42,477 nt of DNA, from the NCBI RefSeq assembly GCF_002154375.1, contig NZ_MUND01000112.1:1-42477 (forward strand). The letters run 5' to 3'. The stretch is from Streptomyces glaucescens (GTDB lineage Bacteria > Actinomycetota > Actinomycetes > Streptomycetales > Streptomycetaceae). Shown one piece after another: positions 8,794 through 16,008 of this stretch (its first letter is position 1; each line of letters opens with the position of its first letter). The position numbers were made by a program, and so were the translations under genes. The notes beneath the pieces were generated by a model. It worked only from the letters and a program-made list of their open reading frames with translations, was not told the origin of the DNA and searched no databases.

Positions 8794-10193
8794 GGCGTCT
8801 GTTCGGTTCCGTACGGGCGCGCGCCACGCTGGGCGCGACACTCGTGGTCGCGGTGGCCCTGGTCGCGGCGGGAGCGGCCGTCCTGCTGTCACTGCGGGGC
8901 AACCTGGAGGGCAGGGCGGACTCGGAGGCGGACGGTGTCGCCCGTCAGGTCGCCTCCCGGATCGCGGCGGGCACCCCGTACGCCGGTCTGGATCTGCCCG
9001 ACGCCGACGACAACCCGGTCCAGGTGGTCGACGAGGAGGGCCGGGTGCTCGCGGTCAGCGAGGGCCTGGAGGCGATCAGCGGCACCGGCGCGCCCGGTGT
9101 CACCCCGGTCCGCGGCGCCGGGGCCGAGCCGGACGACGACGAGGAGGAGAGCCCCGAACCGGGCGAACTCGGCGACATCGTCTGGCACGGGCAGGGCACC
9201 GTCACCGTGGAGGGCGAGGGCGGCACGTACCGGTTCGCCGCGGCGCAGGCCACCGACGGCCGCGACGAGACGGTCCGGGTCTACGCCGGGGCGTCGCTCG
9301 CGGCCCAGCAGGACGCGGTGCGCACGGCGGCCGGCGCGATGCTGATCGGGTTCCCGCTGCTGCTCGCCGTGGTCGGCTCGGTGACCTGGCTGGTCACCCG
9401 GCGCGCGCTGCGCCCGGTGGAGGGGATCCGCCGGGAGATGGCCGAGATCACCGCCTCCGAGGACCTGTCCCGGCGGGTGCCGGAGCCCGGCACCCACGAT
9501 GAGGTCGCCCGGCTGGCGCGCACCACCAACGAGACGCTGGCCGCGCTGGAGGCCTCCGTGGAACGCCAGCGCCGGTTCGTCGCCGACGCCTCCCACGAGC
9601 TGCGCAGCCCGATCGCGTCGCTGCGCACCCAGCTGGAGGTGGCCGCGGCCCACCCCGAGCTGCTGGACCTGGACGGTGCGGTCGAGGACACCGTACGCCT
9701 CCAGCGGCTCGCCGCCGATCTGCTGCTGCTCGCCCGGCTGGACGCGGGGGAGCGGCCCGCCGGCACCCGGGTCGATCTGGTGGCGCTGGCGCGGGAGGAG
9801 GCGGCGGGGCGGGCCCTGGTGGCGGTGGATGCCCGGGCGACCGGTGTGGAAGTGGCCGGATCGCGCGGTCAGCTGGGGCGGGTGCTCGCCAATCTGCTGG
9901 ACAACGCCGAGCGGCACGCGCGCTCGGCGGTCACCGTGACCGTGTGCCGGGAAGGGGACCGGGCGGCCGTGGTGCGGGTCGCCGACGACGGGAACGGGGT
10001 CCCGGAGGGCGAGCGGGAGCGGATCTTCGAGCGGTTCGTCCGGCTGGACGACGCCCGCAGCCGCGACGAGGGCGGCGCCGGGCTGGGCCTGGCCATCGCC
10101 CGCGATGTCGCGGTCCGCCACGGCGGCACGCTCACGGCCGGTGCGGCGCCGGCCGGCGGAGCCCTGTTCGAACTCCGCCTGCCACTGGCCTAG
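8790..10193 (+). CDS. Membrane sensor histidine kinase
   Basis: A 467-residue HisKA-type kinase, the partner of the upstream regulator. A first membrane helix is at about residues 10-34 and a second at about 183-206 (AGAMLIGFPLLLAVVGSVTWLV). Between them is an extracytoplasmic sensor of about 150 residues containing an acidic insert (DDDEEESPEPGE). HAMP follows from about 207, then the H box FVADASHELRSPI with the phosphorylated histidine near residue 269. The catalytic domain shows the N box NLLDNAERHA, the G1 box VADDGNGVP, and G2 GGAGLGLAI. All motifs are intact. It ends 18 bp from the convergent MarR gene, with no obvious hairpin between them. Confidence 0.93.
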   Translation: MRRLFGSVRARATLGATLVVAVALVAAGAAVLLSLRGNLEGRADSEADGVARQVASRIAAGTPYAGLDLPDADDNPVQVVDEEGRVLAVSEGLEAISGTGAPGVTPVRGAGAEPDDDEEESPEPGELGDIVWHGQGTVTVEGEGGTYRFAAAQATDGRDETVRVYAGASLAAQQDAVRTAAGAMLIGFPLLLAVVGSVTWLVTRRALRPVEGIRREMAEITASEDLSRRVPEPGTHDEVARLARTTNETLAALEASVERQRRFVADASHELRSPIASLRTQLEVAAAHPELLDLDGAVEDTVRLQRLAADLLLLARLDAGERPAGTRVDLVALAREEAAGRALVAVDARATGVEVAGSRGQLGRVLANLLDNAERHARSAVTVTVCREGDRAAVVRVADDGNGVPEGERERIFERFVRLDDARSRDEGGAGLGLAIARDVAVRHGGTLTAGAAPAGGALFELRLPLA

Positions 10194-10211
10194 TCCTTTG
10201 GCACTACGTGG

Positions 10212-10688
10212 TCAGGGACGGCCCCGGTGCCCCCGCAGGTGCTCGGCGATGGGCTTGAGGGCCTTGTCCAGCTCGGTGAGGGCCTCGGGGGAGAGGAGGT
10301 CGATGAAGTGCCTGCGCACGGACGCCACGTGGTGCGGGGCGACCTTCCGCATGGTCTCCATGCCGTGGTCGGTGAGGACGGCGAACAGTCCCCGGCGGTC
10401 GGACTCGCAGTTCTCCCGGCGCACCAGGCCGGCGTTCTCCATGCGGGTGATCTGGTGCGAGAGGCGGCTCTTGGACTGCAGGGTGGCGGAGGCGAGGTCG
10501 CTCATCCGCATCCGCAGATCCTCCGACTCGGAGAGATTCACCAGGATCTCGTAGTCGTTCATCGTCAGGCCGAACGGCTGCAGATCCTTTTCGAGCTGGT
10601 ACGTCAACAGCCTGTTGACCTCCAGGTGGGTGCGCCAGGCACACTGCTCCGTATCGGTCAGCCAGCGCGTGGCCGTCTCGGTCTCCAT
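10212..10688 (-). CDS. MarR-family transcriptional regulator
   Basis: A 158-residue regulator with the MarR winged helix: MNDYEILVNLSES (helix 2), LRMRMSDLASATLQSKSRLSHQITRMENAGLV (recognition region), and a wing RRENCESDRRGLFAVLTDHG (about residues 92-112). The Asp-Arg-Arg-Gly wing motif is canonical. A cysteine in the wing (Cys95) is unusual but unproven as a sensor. An imperfect AGTT dyad lies 20 bp upstream, suggesting autoregulation. The three AIM24-family genes lie just upstream in the same orientation but 92 bp away, so cotranscription is possible but not shown. No effector can be predicted. Confidence 0.9.
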   Translation of the reverse strand: METETATRWLTDTEQCAWRTHLEVNRLLTYQLEKDLQPFGLTMNDYEILVNLSESEDLRMRMSDLASATLQSKSRLSHQITRMENAGLVRRENCESDRRGLFAVLTDHGMETMRKVAPHHVASVRRHFIDLLSPEALTELDKALKPIAEHLRGHRGRP

Positions 10689-10707
10689 GAATGAAGTCTA
10701 CCTAAGA

Positions 10708-10723
10708 AGTTGAATTGTGAACT
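10708..10723. promoter_or_regulatory. Candidate MarR operator
   Basis: AGTTGAATTGTGAACT is an imperfect 16-bp inverted repeat (AGTTgA / TcAACT-like halves, outer AGTT...AACT exact) centred about 28 bp before the MarR start codon, in a locally AT-rich stretch. This position fits repression of its own promoter. Confidence 0.45.
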
Positions 10724-10780
10724 AGTCTTGGTGGTGTGACAGTGCGCACGCGTTCGATGTCACACTCCGCAGACTACCGC

Positions 10781-11578
10781 TCACAGCCCGAAGCGACGCT
10801 GGAGGTCTCCCAGCTGTCCGGGAAGGCGCGGTGCCGCGGCCTGCGCCCCGTGCCCGCCGGACATCCCGCCGCCGGGCACTCCCGGTTCGTGCGGAACGGC
10901 CCCCGTGTTCTGCTCGGACATCAGGGTCTCGGTCGACTGGAGCAGGACGGTTCCCGCCCCCACGAACTCGAACTGGTGCTCCTCTCCGGAGGCCCCGCCG
11001 AGGCCCGTCATCGCACGTAGACCGCCCAGGACACCCGTCAGATACCCGTGGTCGTAGTGATGGCACGGTGACGGGCAGTCGGCCCAGCCGACGAGCGCCT
11101 GCGGGTCCACCCGGATCGGGGGTTCCATGAACACCACCGGGCCGTTAGATGCGGCCACGAACCTTCCGGTTCCGAGGAGCGTCAGAAAGCCCGGCACGAT
11201 CGACTGCTTGAGGGACAGACTTGGCTGAAAAGCGAGCAGATTGCCTGCCCGAACGGTCAGATTGCCGTCCTCGAGGTCGAACGAATTCACATCGAAGGCC
11301 CGGTCGGCGAGCAGCATCTTCCCCGAGCCGTCGGCCACCACCCAGTCCGAGGCGTGCAGCGGCGAATGGAACGACGTGCGGACCAGCCGCTCCAGCCGGC
11401 CGTGTCCCACGCCGTTGAAGTCGATCGAGCCGTAGTAGGCGATCATCTTCCCCTTCTGCAGGAACCACTGGGTTCCCTTCAGCTCCACACAGAAGGTGTA
11501 CGGGTTCACGTTGTCGTCGGCCGGGAGGGTGGCGGGGTCGAACACCGCCGGGCCGCCGGGCGTCGCATGGGTGCTCAC
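10781..11578 (-). CDS. AIM24-family protein (third of three)
   Basis: A 265-residue member of the AIM24/TerB-linked beta-sandwich family, recognisable from KGTQWFLQKGKMIAYYGSIDF, LLADRAFDVNSFDLEDGNLTVRAGNLLAF and the PQALVGW segment. It differs from its two neighbours in having an N-terminal 30 residues and a Gly/Ala/Pro-rich C-terminal tail of about 35 residues. AIM24 was named for a yeast mitochondrial inheritance factor; its bacterial role is not known. The GTG start at 11578 overlaps the previous gene's TGA (GTGA), so the genes are translationally coupled. Cys and His residues in DCPSPCHHYDHGY are a local peculiarity absent from the other two copies. Confidence 0.85.
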   Translation of the reverse strand: MSTHATPGGPAVFDPATLPADDNVNPYTFCVELKGTQWFLQKGKMIAYYGSIDFNGVGHGRLERLVRTSFHSPLHASDWVVADGSGKMLLADRAFDVNSFDLEDGNLTVRAGNLLAFQPSLSLKQSIVPGFLTLLGTGRFVAASNGPVVFMEPPIRVDPQALVGWADCPSPCHHYDHGYLTGVLGGLRAMTGLGGASGEEHQFEFVGAGTVLLQSTETLMSEQNTGAVPHEPGVPGGGMSGGHGAQAAAPRLPGQLGDLQRRFGL

Positions 11579-12225
11579 AGCTTCTCCTCCGAGGCCTGGA
11601 CGTACACCACGCCGTTCCCGCTCAGCTCCAGCTGGAACGCCTCACCGGACCCCCGGCCCACCATGTCCCGCCAGCCCAGGGCCGTCGACAGCCTGTTGCG
11701 GACGTCGCCGTGGTGGGCCACGTAGGCCTGCGGGTCGACATGCACCGGACGCTGGGGCGTGATCGGGATCTCCAGGACGCCGCCGTGCGCCATCACCGCG
11801 ACGGCGCCGTGCCCCTCGAGGGTGGTGGTGAACAGCCCCTGCCCGCTGACCTGCCCGCGCACCATGCCCATCACCCCGCCCTGGGAGCCCAGGAACATCG
11901 TGCCCTGCTGGAGGGTGCCCTCGAAGGCCAGCAGCCGGTCCGCCTCGACGAAGAGCGTGTCACCGGCGAGGTGGATCACCTGGACGTGGTGGCCGCCGTG
12001 CCCGAAGAGGACCGTTCCGCTGCCCTCGACGGTCATCAGCGGGGTGTCCTCGTCGGCCAGTCGGCGGCCGATCATCGACATGACACCGCCCCGGCCCCCG
12101 GCGAGGTTCGGGGTGAAGGACACCTCGCCCCGGTAGGCGAGCATCGCGCCGCGCTGGCTGAACAGCCGCCGACCGGGCACGACGGTCGCCTCGACCATCT
12201 TCGCGTTGATCTCCCGGAAGGTCAT
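11575..12225 (-). CDS. AIM24-family protein (second of three)
   Basis: A 216-residue AIM24-family protein starting MTFREINAKMVEATVVPGRR. Diagnostic parts are RGAMLAYRGEVSF, VEGSGTVLFGHGGHHVQVIHLAGDTLFVEADRLLAFEGTL and the C-terminal SGNGVVYVQASEEKL. The ATG at 12225 lies one base beyond the stop of the upstream copy (12227), so coupling is likely. It is clearly paralogous to the 12227-12859 gene, sharing the order MVAYxGxxxF, VEGxGxxxFxxxxxxVxxxxLxGDxLxVExxxLLA, and GNGLFTTTxEGHGxxA. Soluble, with no signal peptide or membrane helix. Function unknown. Confidence 0.87.
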   Translation of the reverse strand: MTFREINAKMVEATVVPGRRLFSQRGAMLAYRGEVSFTPNLAGGRGGVMSMIGRRLADEDTPLMTVEGSGTVLFGHGGHHVQVIHLAGDTLFVEADRLLAFEGTLQQGTMFLGSQGGVMGMVRGQVSGQGLFTTTLEGHGAVAVMAHGGVLEIPITPQRPVHVDPQAYVAHHGDVRNRLSTALGWRDMVGRGSGEAFQLELSGNGVVYVQASEEKL

Positions 12226-12226
12226 C

Positions 12227-12859
12227 TCACACGTCCCCCGCGATCGTGTTCCGCTCGCTGGGCTGGACGTAGACCAGGCCGTCCCCCTCGAACCGGATCT
12301 GGAAGGCCTCGCCACCGCCCTCGCCCGTGAAGGTGCGGAAGGTCACACCGGACTGGAAGGACTGCCGCAGGTTCCCCTGGTGCGCCACATACGCCCCCGG
12401 GTCCACGCTCAGCGGATACTGCGGGCTGACCCGCAGCACCACCGCGGGCCCGTCCGAGGTGATCGCCGCCTGCCCGTGCCCCTCGACGGTGGTGGTGAAC
12501 AGGCCGTTGCCCTGCGAGGCGCCGCGCAGCCCCGTGAAGCTCGTGCCGGTGCGCAGCCCGCCGTCGGTGGCGAGCAGATTGCTCGACTCCACGTAGAGCT
12601 TGTCGCCCTGGAGGCCCACCAGGGTGATCTCGGCCGCCCGGTCGGCGAACCAGCAGGTCCCGTGCCCCTTCACCTCCATCACGGTCATCTGCTCGCCGGT
12701 GATCCGCCGGGTCACCATCCCGCGGATCCCCTCGCCGCCGCCGCTCAGCTTCCTGAAGGCCATCTGCCCGTCGTACGCGACCATCGCCCCGTTCTTGGCG
12801 CGCACGGCATCCCCGGTCATGTCGACGGCGAGCACTCTGCCGCCCTGAAGTCGGAACAT
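12227..12859 (-). CDS. AIM24-family protein (first of three)
   Basis: A 210-residue AIM24-family protein, first in the three-gene run. Key parts are AKNGAMVAYDGQMAF, VMEVKGHGTCWFADRAAEITLV, QGDKLYVESSNLLATDGGL and the C-terminal FEGDGLVYVQPSERN. The start is taken at ATG 12859 (MFRLQGGRVLAV); GTG 12865 is an in-frame alternative adding two residues. No clear ribosome-binding site is visible for either. It diverges from the DUF3817 gene at 13055 over 195 bp containing a CRP-like dyad. Family function in bacteria is unknown; a general role in protein-protein or membrane-linked stress complexes has been suggested from association with TerD/TerB genes, but nothing here tests that. Confidence 0.87.
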   Translation of the reverse strand: MFRLQGGRVLAVDMTGDAVRAKNGAMVAYDGQMAFRKLSGGGEGIRGMVTRRITGEQMTVMEVKGHGTCWFADRAAEITLVGLQGDKLYVESSNLLATDGGLRTGTSFTGLRGASQGNGLFTTTVEGHGQAAITSDGPAVVLRVSPQYPLSVDPGAYVAHQGNLRQSFQSGVTFRTFTGEGGGEAFQIRFEGDGLVYVQPSERNTIAGDV

Positions 12860-12982
12860 CGCCACGTTCGTGACGGTAGCCGCCGGAGGGGGCCCGCCGA
12901 CAGGGCCCGCGCCCCTGAACGGACCCGGAGCGGACCCTGAGCGCATCCCGGGGGCGGCCGTTTGCCACAATGGAGCGACGTT

Positions 12983-12998
12983 TGTGCATCCGTTCACA
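12983..12998. promoter_or_regulatory. CRP-like dyad TGTGC-N6-TCACA
   Basis: TGTGC (12983-12987), six bases, TCACA (12994-12998), extended outward by TT/AA to give TTTGTG...CACAAA arms. One base differs from the classical cAMP-CRP consensus TGTGA-N6-TCACA. It sits between the divergent AIM24 and DUF3817 genes, 124 bp and 57 bp from their starts. Streptomyces has a CRP homologue with a related GTG...CAC preference. Confidence 0.45.
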
Positions 12999-13054
12999 AA
13001 GCGACCCGCCCGTGGCGCATCCGCCGCCAGTGAATCTCCCACCGAAGGTGACCC

Positions 13055-13399
13055 GTGGACATCAAGACCGCCAGTGCCCTGCGCCGCCTCCGCCTGGTCT
13101 CGGCTCCCGAGGCCATCTCGTTCCTGATCCTGCTCGTCTGCTCCGTGCTGAAGCGGACCACGGACTTCAACGCGGTGCCCGTGATGGGCGCGGTGCACGG
13201 CGTGCTGTTCGTCCTGTACGTCATCTTCTGGGCGGACGCCTGGAACCGCGCCAAGTGGTCGTTCAGGACCGCCGCCCTCTACTTCGTCCTCTCGGTCCTG
13301 CCCACCGGCGGCTTCTTCGCCGAGCGCATGCTGAAGCGGGAGGCCGAGGACGCGGTGATCGCGTCGCGCGCCCGCAACGAGGGGATCGTCAACGCATGA
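13055..13399 (+). CDS. DUF3817 integral membrane protein (copy 1)
   Basis: A 114-residue membrane protein with three predicted helices: about 18-36 ([20 protein letters not shown]), 43-62 ([20 protein letters not shown]) and 70-88 ([19 protein letters not shown]). The His-Gly in GAVHG and the closing [15 protein letters not shown] are family hallmarks, shared with copy 2 at 16574. GTG start at 13055 with GAAGGTGA upstream. Its stop overlaps the thiamine-binding gene start (ATGA), so the two are one operon. No biochemical role is known for DUF3817. The family also occurs as a C-terminal part of transporters in some bacteria, but that is recollection only. Confidence 0.87.
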   Translation: MDIKTASALRRLRLVSAPEAISFLILLVCSVLKRTTDFNAVPVMGAVHGVLFVLYVIFWADAWNRAKWSFRTAALYFVLSVLPTGGFFAERMLKREAEDAVIASRARNEGIVNA

Positions 13400-13692
13400 T
13401 CGTCGCCTTCTCCGTGACACCGCTGGGCGTCGGCGAGGACGTGGGGGAGTACGTCGCCGACGCCGTGCGGGTGGTCCGCGAGTCCGGCCTGCCGAACCGC
13501 ACCGACGCGATGTTCACCTCGGTCGAGGGCGAGTGGGACGAGGTCATGGACGTCGTCAGGCGGGCCGTGGCCGCTGTGGAGGCACGGGCGCCCCGGGTGT
13601 CCCTTGTGCTCAAGGCGGACATCCGGCCCGGCGTCACCGACGGCCTCACCTCCAAGGTGGAGACCGTGGAACGGCACCTGGCCGACGGGTAG
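13396..13692 (+). CDS. MTH1187-family (DUF77) thiamine-binding protein
   Basis: A 98-residue small alpha/beta protein of the MTH1187/YkoF-like family: [33 protein letters not shown], then [20 protein letters not shown], then [13 protein letters not shown]. Homologues form tetramers that bind thiamine, which suggests vitamin B1 storage or sensing in the cytoplasm. It overlaps the DUF3817 gene by ATGA, so the membrane protein could be a partner in thiamine (or related pyrimidine) handling; that is inference. No TPP riboswitch is visible upstream of the operon. The convergent TetR gene ends 6 bp away and they share a terminator hairpin. Confidence 0.85.
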   Translation: MIVAFSVTPLGVGEDVGEYVADAVRVVRESGLPNRTDAMFTSVEGEWDEVMDVVRRAVAAVEARAPRVSLVLKADIRPGVTDGLTSKVETVERHLADG

Positions 13693-13698
13693 GCCGCC

Positions 13699-14349
13699 TC
13701 AGCGACGGGCCGTACGGCGCAGATGGTGCCGTACGGCCCGCTGGGCCACGGGCCCCAGTTCCTCCAGGGCGCTCACCAGCACGCCGAGCTGCTCCAGCGC
13801 GTCCAGTGCCGACGCCGCACCGGCCGCGTCCACCCCTTCGTACAGCTCGACGCCCACGAAGGACGCCGCCACCGCCCGGGCCAGTCCCGCCGGATCGGTG
13901 AACTCGCCGAACGGCGTGCCCGCCAGGACCCGGACGAGGACCCGCTCGATCTCGTCGATCCACAGCTGGAGGCCGCCCGCCGTGGCGGGGCCGAGCGCGG
14001 GGTGCGTCTGGGCGCCGGCGAGGAGCTGGCCGAGCAGGGCGACATGACCGCCGGCCCGCTCCTCCTCGTGGATGGCGCGGCCCAGCGCCAGCAGCTCGGA
14101 GAGGGACGTGACCGCGGCGAGCCGGGCTCGGTAGCGGGACACCGCCTGTTCCGCGCCGTACCGGCAGGCCGCCGCCAGCAACTCGTCGACGGAACCGAAG
14201 TGGTAGAAGACGAGCGCCTGGTTGACGCCGGCCGCCGCGGCGACCGTGCGCGCCGAGGTCTTCGCGATGCCATGTTCGGTGAGGGTGCGCAGCGCGCCCT
14301 TCAGCAGCTTGGTCTTGGTCTCCTGGGACTTGGCGGTCTCGGGGCTCAT
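13699..14349 (-). CDS. TetR-family regulator
   Basis: A 216-residue TetR-type repressor. The N-terminal HTH is ALRTLTEHGIAKTSARTVAAAAGVNQALVFYHFGSVDELLAAA cut here by description: helix-turn-helix at about residues 32-56 with the FYHFGS signature. The rest is helical with a ligand domain rich in Leu and Ala; no ligand can be guessed. ATG at 14349 overlaps the stop of the DUF4166 gene (ATGA), so it is the last gene of a three-gene operon. Two near-identical TTGAGCG dyads upstream of the first gene of this operon are the best candidate operators for it. The last codons overlap a 12-bp stem shared with the convergent gene. Confidence 0.9.
   Translation of the reverse strand: MSPETAKSQETKTKLLKGALRTLTEHGIAKTSARTVAAAAGVNQALVFYHFGSVDELLAAACRYGAEQAVSRYRARLAAVTSLSELLALGRAIHEEERAGGHVALLGQLLAGAQTHPALGPATAGGLQLWIDEIERVLVRVLAGTPFGEFTDPAGLARAVAASFVGVELYEGVDAAGAASALDALEQLGVLVSALEELGPVAQRAVRHHLRRTARR
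13707..13739. terminator. Bidirectional terminator inside the tetR 3' end
   Basis: GGGCCGTACGGC (13707-13718) and GCCGTACGGCCC (13728-13739) make a perfect 12-bp stem with a 9-nt loop. It lies within the last codons of the tetR gene and just past the convergent thiamine-binding gene, so it could stop transcripts from the left and act at the end of the tetR operon. Confidence 0.6.
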
Positions 14350-15026
14350 GCGCGGGACTCCTCGCGGACGGGGCGCAGCCCGGGCCGTACGCCGCAGGCC
14401 CGGATGTCGGTGTACGTCGCCGTGAAGCTGCCCTCGTAGCCGAAGAGCGGGCCGAAGCGGTCGTTGACGACGCGGACCCGGATGCGGAACCGGCCCGTGG
14501 TGTCGTCGAAGGACTCGCGCACCTTTGCCGTCGCCCCGATCAGCCGGGGCACCCGGACGTCCACCGGGCCCTCCCGGAAGCGGTGCTCGCCGGAGCGGAC
14601 GAGCAGGGAGCCGTCGGGCTCGGCGCTCAGGTGCAGCTCGCTGGCCAGGTGCTGGTGGGTGCCGAGGTAGTCGAGGACGCGGTCGCCCTTGGGGCTCAGC
14701 ACCATCTGGGCGTCGAAGCGGCGGGGGCGGCCGGGCAGCCGGAAGGTGCGCACGAAGCTCACCGTCTCCCGGCCGAAGGTGTCGGTGTACGGCACGTTCT
14801 CGATGGTGAAGGGCACGTTCCGGCCGGCGCGCGGCACGAGGATGTTGCGGGTGGCGCCCAGGGCGAGGAACGGCTTGACGAGGGCCCCGCCGTGCCAGAT
14901 CCGGCTCATCACGCCCCGGCCCGTGCACGCCTCGCCGCCGGCCAGGCCGACGGAGAAGCGGCGCCGCAGCTCCGGGTGGAGACGGTCGAAGTCCGGGCCC
15001 ATCGCCGTACGGAAGATCGAGGTCAT
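14346..15026 (-). CDS. DUF4166-domain protein
   Basis: A 226-residue protein starting MTSIFRTAMGPDFDRLHPELRRRF, the usual opening of DUF4166 proteins, with GVMSRIWHGGALVKPFLALGATRNILVPRAGRNVPF and FGRETVSFVRTFRLPG as conserved blocks and GYEGSFTATYTDI near the end. DUF4166 often accompanies or is fused to membrane or saccharopine-dehydrogenase-like proteins; its activity is unknown. No signal peptide or obvious membrane helix. ATG at 15026 overlaps the stop of the upstream gene (ATGA) and its own stop overlaps the tetR start, so all three genes are coupled. The beta-rich sequence and an SRPBCC-like neighbour suggest lipid or hydrophobic-ligand handling; this is inference. Confidence 0.82.
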   Translation of the reverse strand: MTSIFRTAMGPDFDRLHPELRRRFSVGLAGGEACTGRGVMSRIWHGGALVKPFLALGATRNILVPRAGRNVPFTIENVPYTDTFGRETVSFVRTFRLPGRPRRFDAQMVLSPKGDRVLDYLGTHQHLASELHLSAEPDGSLLVRSGEHRFREGPVDVRVPRLIGATAKVRESFDDTTGRFRIRVRVVNDRFGPLFGYEGSFTATYTDIRACGVRPGLRPVREESRA

Positions 15027-15775
15027 CGCGGGTTCTCCAGGGCGCGCAGCAGTCGGGGGGCACACGCGCGCGTGGGCGGGGTGCGCAGGCAGCGGCGGGC
15101 CGCCGGGGTGCGGGCCAGGGGCGCCTTGAAGAGGGCCAGGCAGATGGCGACCGCGAGGAGCAGGGGGCAGAGGAACGCCGTCGAGGCGGCGAACGGGCCC
15201 AGCAGACGCAGTGCGGAGCCCTGGGCCAGCCCCGTGGTGGCCGTCGCGATCACCAGGCCCCGGACGGCCAGTTCGGCGAGCCAGTTCGCCCGCGCGCGTT
15301 CCGGGGTGATGCCGTGTTCCAGCCACAGGCGGAGCCGGTCGAAGGACCAGGCCGTCGCCCAGCCCATGAGCGGGCGGAGGACGAGACGGTCGGCCAGCGC
15401 GCCGAAGGCGCCCCAGCGGGGGCGGTAGTCGTAGCCGGTGAGGAAGCGGACGCCGTCGCCGTCGGGTACGTAGCGCCAGTAGCCGCTGCCCTCCGCGAGC
15501 AGGGAGAGCGGGTGCGGCGAGGAGAAGCGCAGGGCGGAGGTGCGGGTGCCGTCGGGGCGCTCCTTCTCACCGGCGCAGACGCCGGTGCCCGCGAGGGTGA
15601 GGAAGGGCAGCACCCGGGTGGCGTACCGGAAGTGCTGCGGTTCGCCCTCCGCGCGCGGGAGGTGGGTGATCTCGGTGAAGCGCAGGTCCCAGCGCTGGTG
15701 CCGGGAGGGCTCCTGGGTGCGGGACCACAGGTCGTCGAGGCCGGCTCTGATCCGTGTCTCTATGTAGAGCCCCAT
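15023..15775 (-). CDS. SRPBCC-like membrane protein
   Basis: A 250-residue protein. Residues 1-150 look like a START/polyketide-cyclase (SRPBCC) fold: MGLYIETRIRAGLDDLWSRTQEPSRHQRWDLRFTEI is the usual helix-loop opening (the phrase for a docking helix followed by W-D), and GTGVCAGEKERPDGTRTSALRFSS fits central strands. Residues about 185-235 hold two hydrophobic helices (LVIATATTGLAQGSALRLLGPFAA and STAFLCPLLLAVAICLALF), and the tail is Arg-rich. I chose ATG 15775 since the domain begins there; longer frames upstream would run through the operators. First gene of an operon with DUF4166 and tetR. Exact function unknown; a ligand-binding membrane-anchored protein is the best reading. Confidence 0.75.
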   Translation of the reverse strand: MGLYIETRIRAGLDDLWSRTQEPSRHQRWDLRFTEITHLPRAEGEPQHFRYATRVLPFLTLAGTGVCAGEKERPDGTRTSALRFSSPHPLSLLAEGSGYWRYVPDGDGVRFLTGYDYRPRWGAFGALADRLVLRPLMGWATAWSFDRLRLWLEHGITPERARANWLAELAVRGLVIATATTGLAQGSALRLLGPFAASTAFLCPLLLAVAICLALFKAPLARTPAARRCLRTPPTRACAPRLLRALENPR

Positions 15776-15869
15776 GGCGAATCCCCCGGTTCGTCGATGC
15801 CCGCGCGGGCGCTGAGCCGCTGCCCGGGCGGTTGCTCCGAGCTGCTCCGAGCTACGCCGAGCGGTTGCT

Positions 15870-15885
15870 TTGAGCGGTTGCTCAA
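15870..15885. promoter_or_regulatory. TetR operator candidate 1
   Basis: TTGAGCGGTTGCTCAA, an inverted repeat with one mismatched pair, 95 bp upstream of the SRPBCC-like gene start. Its centre is 43 bp (four helical turns) from that of operator 2. Confidence 0.6.
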
Positions 15886-15912
15886 TTTCTCGGACAGGAC
15901 GGTAGCACTGAT

Positions 15913-15928
15913 TTGAGCGACCGCTCAA
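15913..15928. promoter_or_regulatory. TetR operator candidate 2
   Basis: TTGAGCGACCGCTCAA has perfect 7-bp arms around AC. It matches operator 1 closely and lies between the SRPBCC operon and the divergent MarR gene, so it could act on both. Confidence 0.65.
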
Positions 15929-15971
15929 AGGGTGGGGCGGAAGGCGTCACGGACCGAAAGGCGAGACAGGG

Positions 15972-16000
15972 CTGACCGGCATATGACCGGCCGGTAAGGT
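15972..16000 (+). promoter_or_regulatory. Promoter and dyad of the MarR gene at 16009
   Basis: -35 CTGACC (15972-15977), 17-bp spacer, -10 TAAGGT (15995-16000), then 8 bases to the GTG start, implying a leaderless or nearly leaderless mRNA. A perfect 10-bp palindrome ACCGGCCGGT (15986-15995) sits in the spacer and touches the -10, a suitable site for autorepression. Confidence 0.55.
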
Positions 16001-16008
16001 CTGATGAC

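Noticed and set aside
13021..13054. TPP riboswitch before the DUF3817/thiamine-binding operon
   Set aside because: No CTGAGA-type pyrophosphate motif and too little space for the fold.
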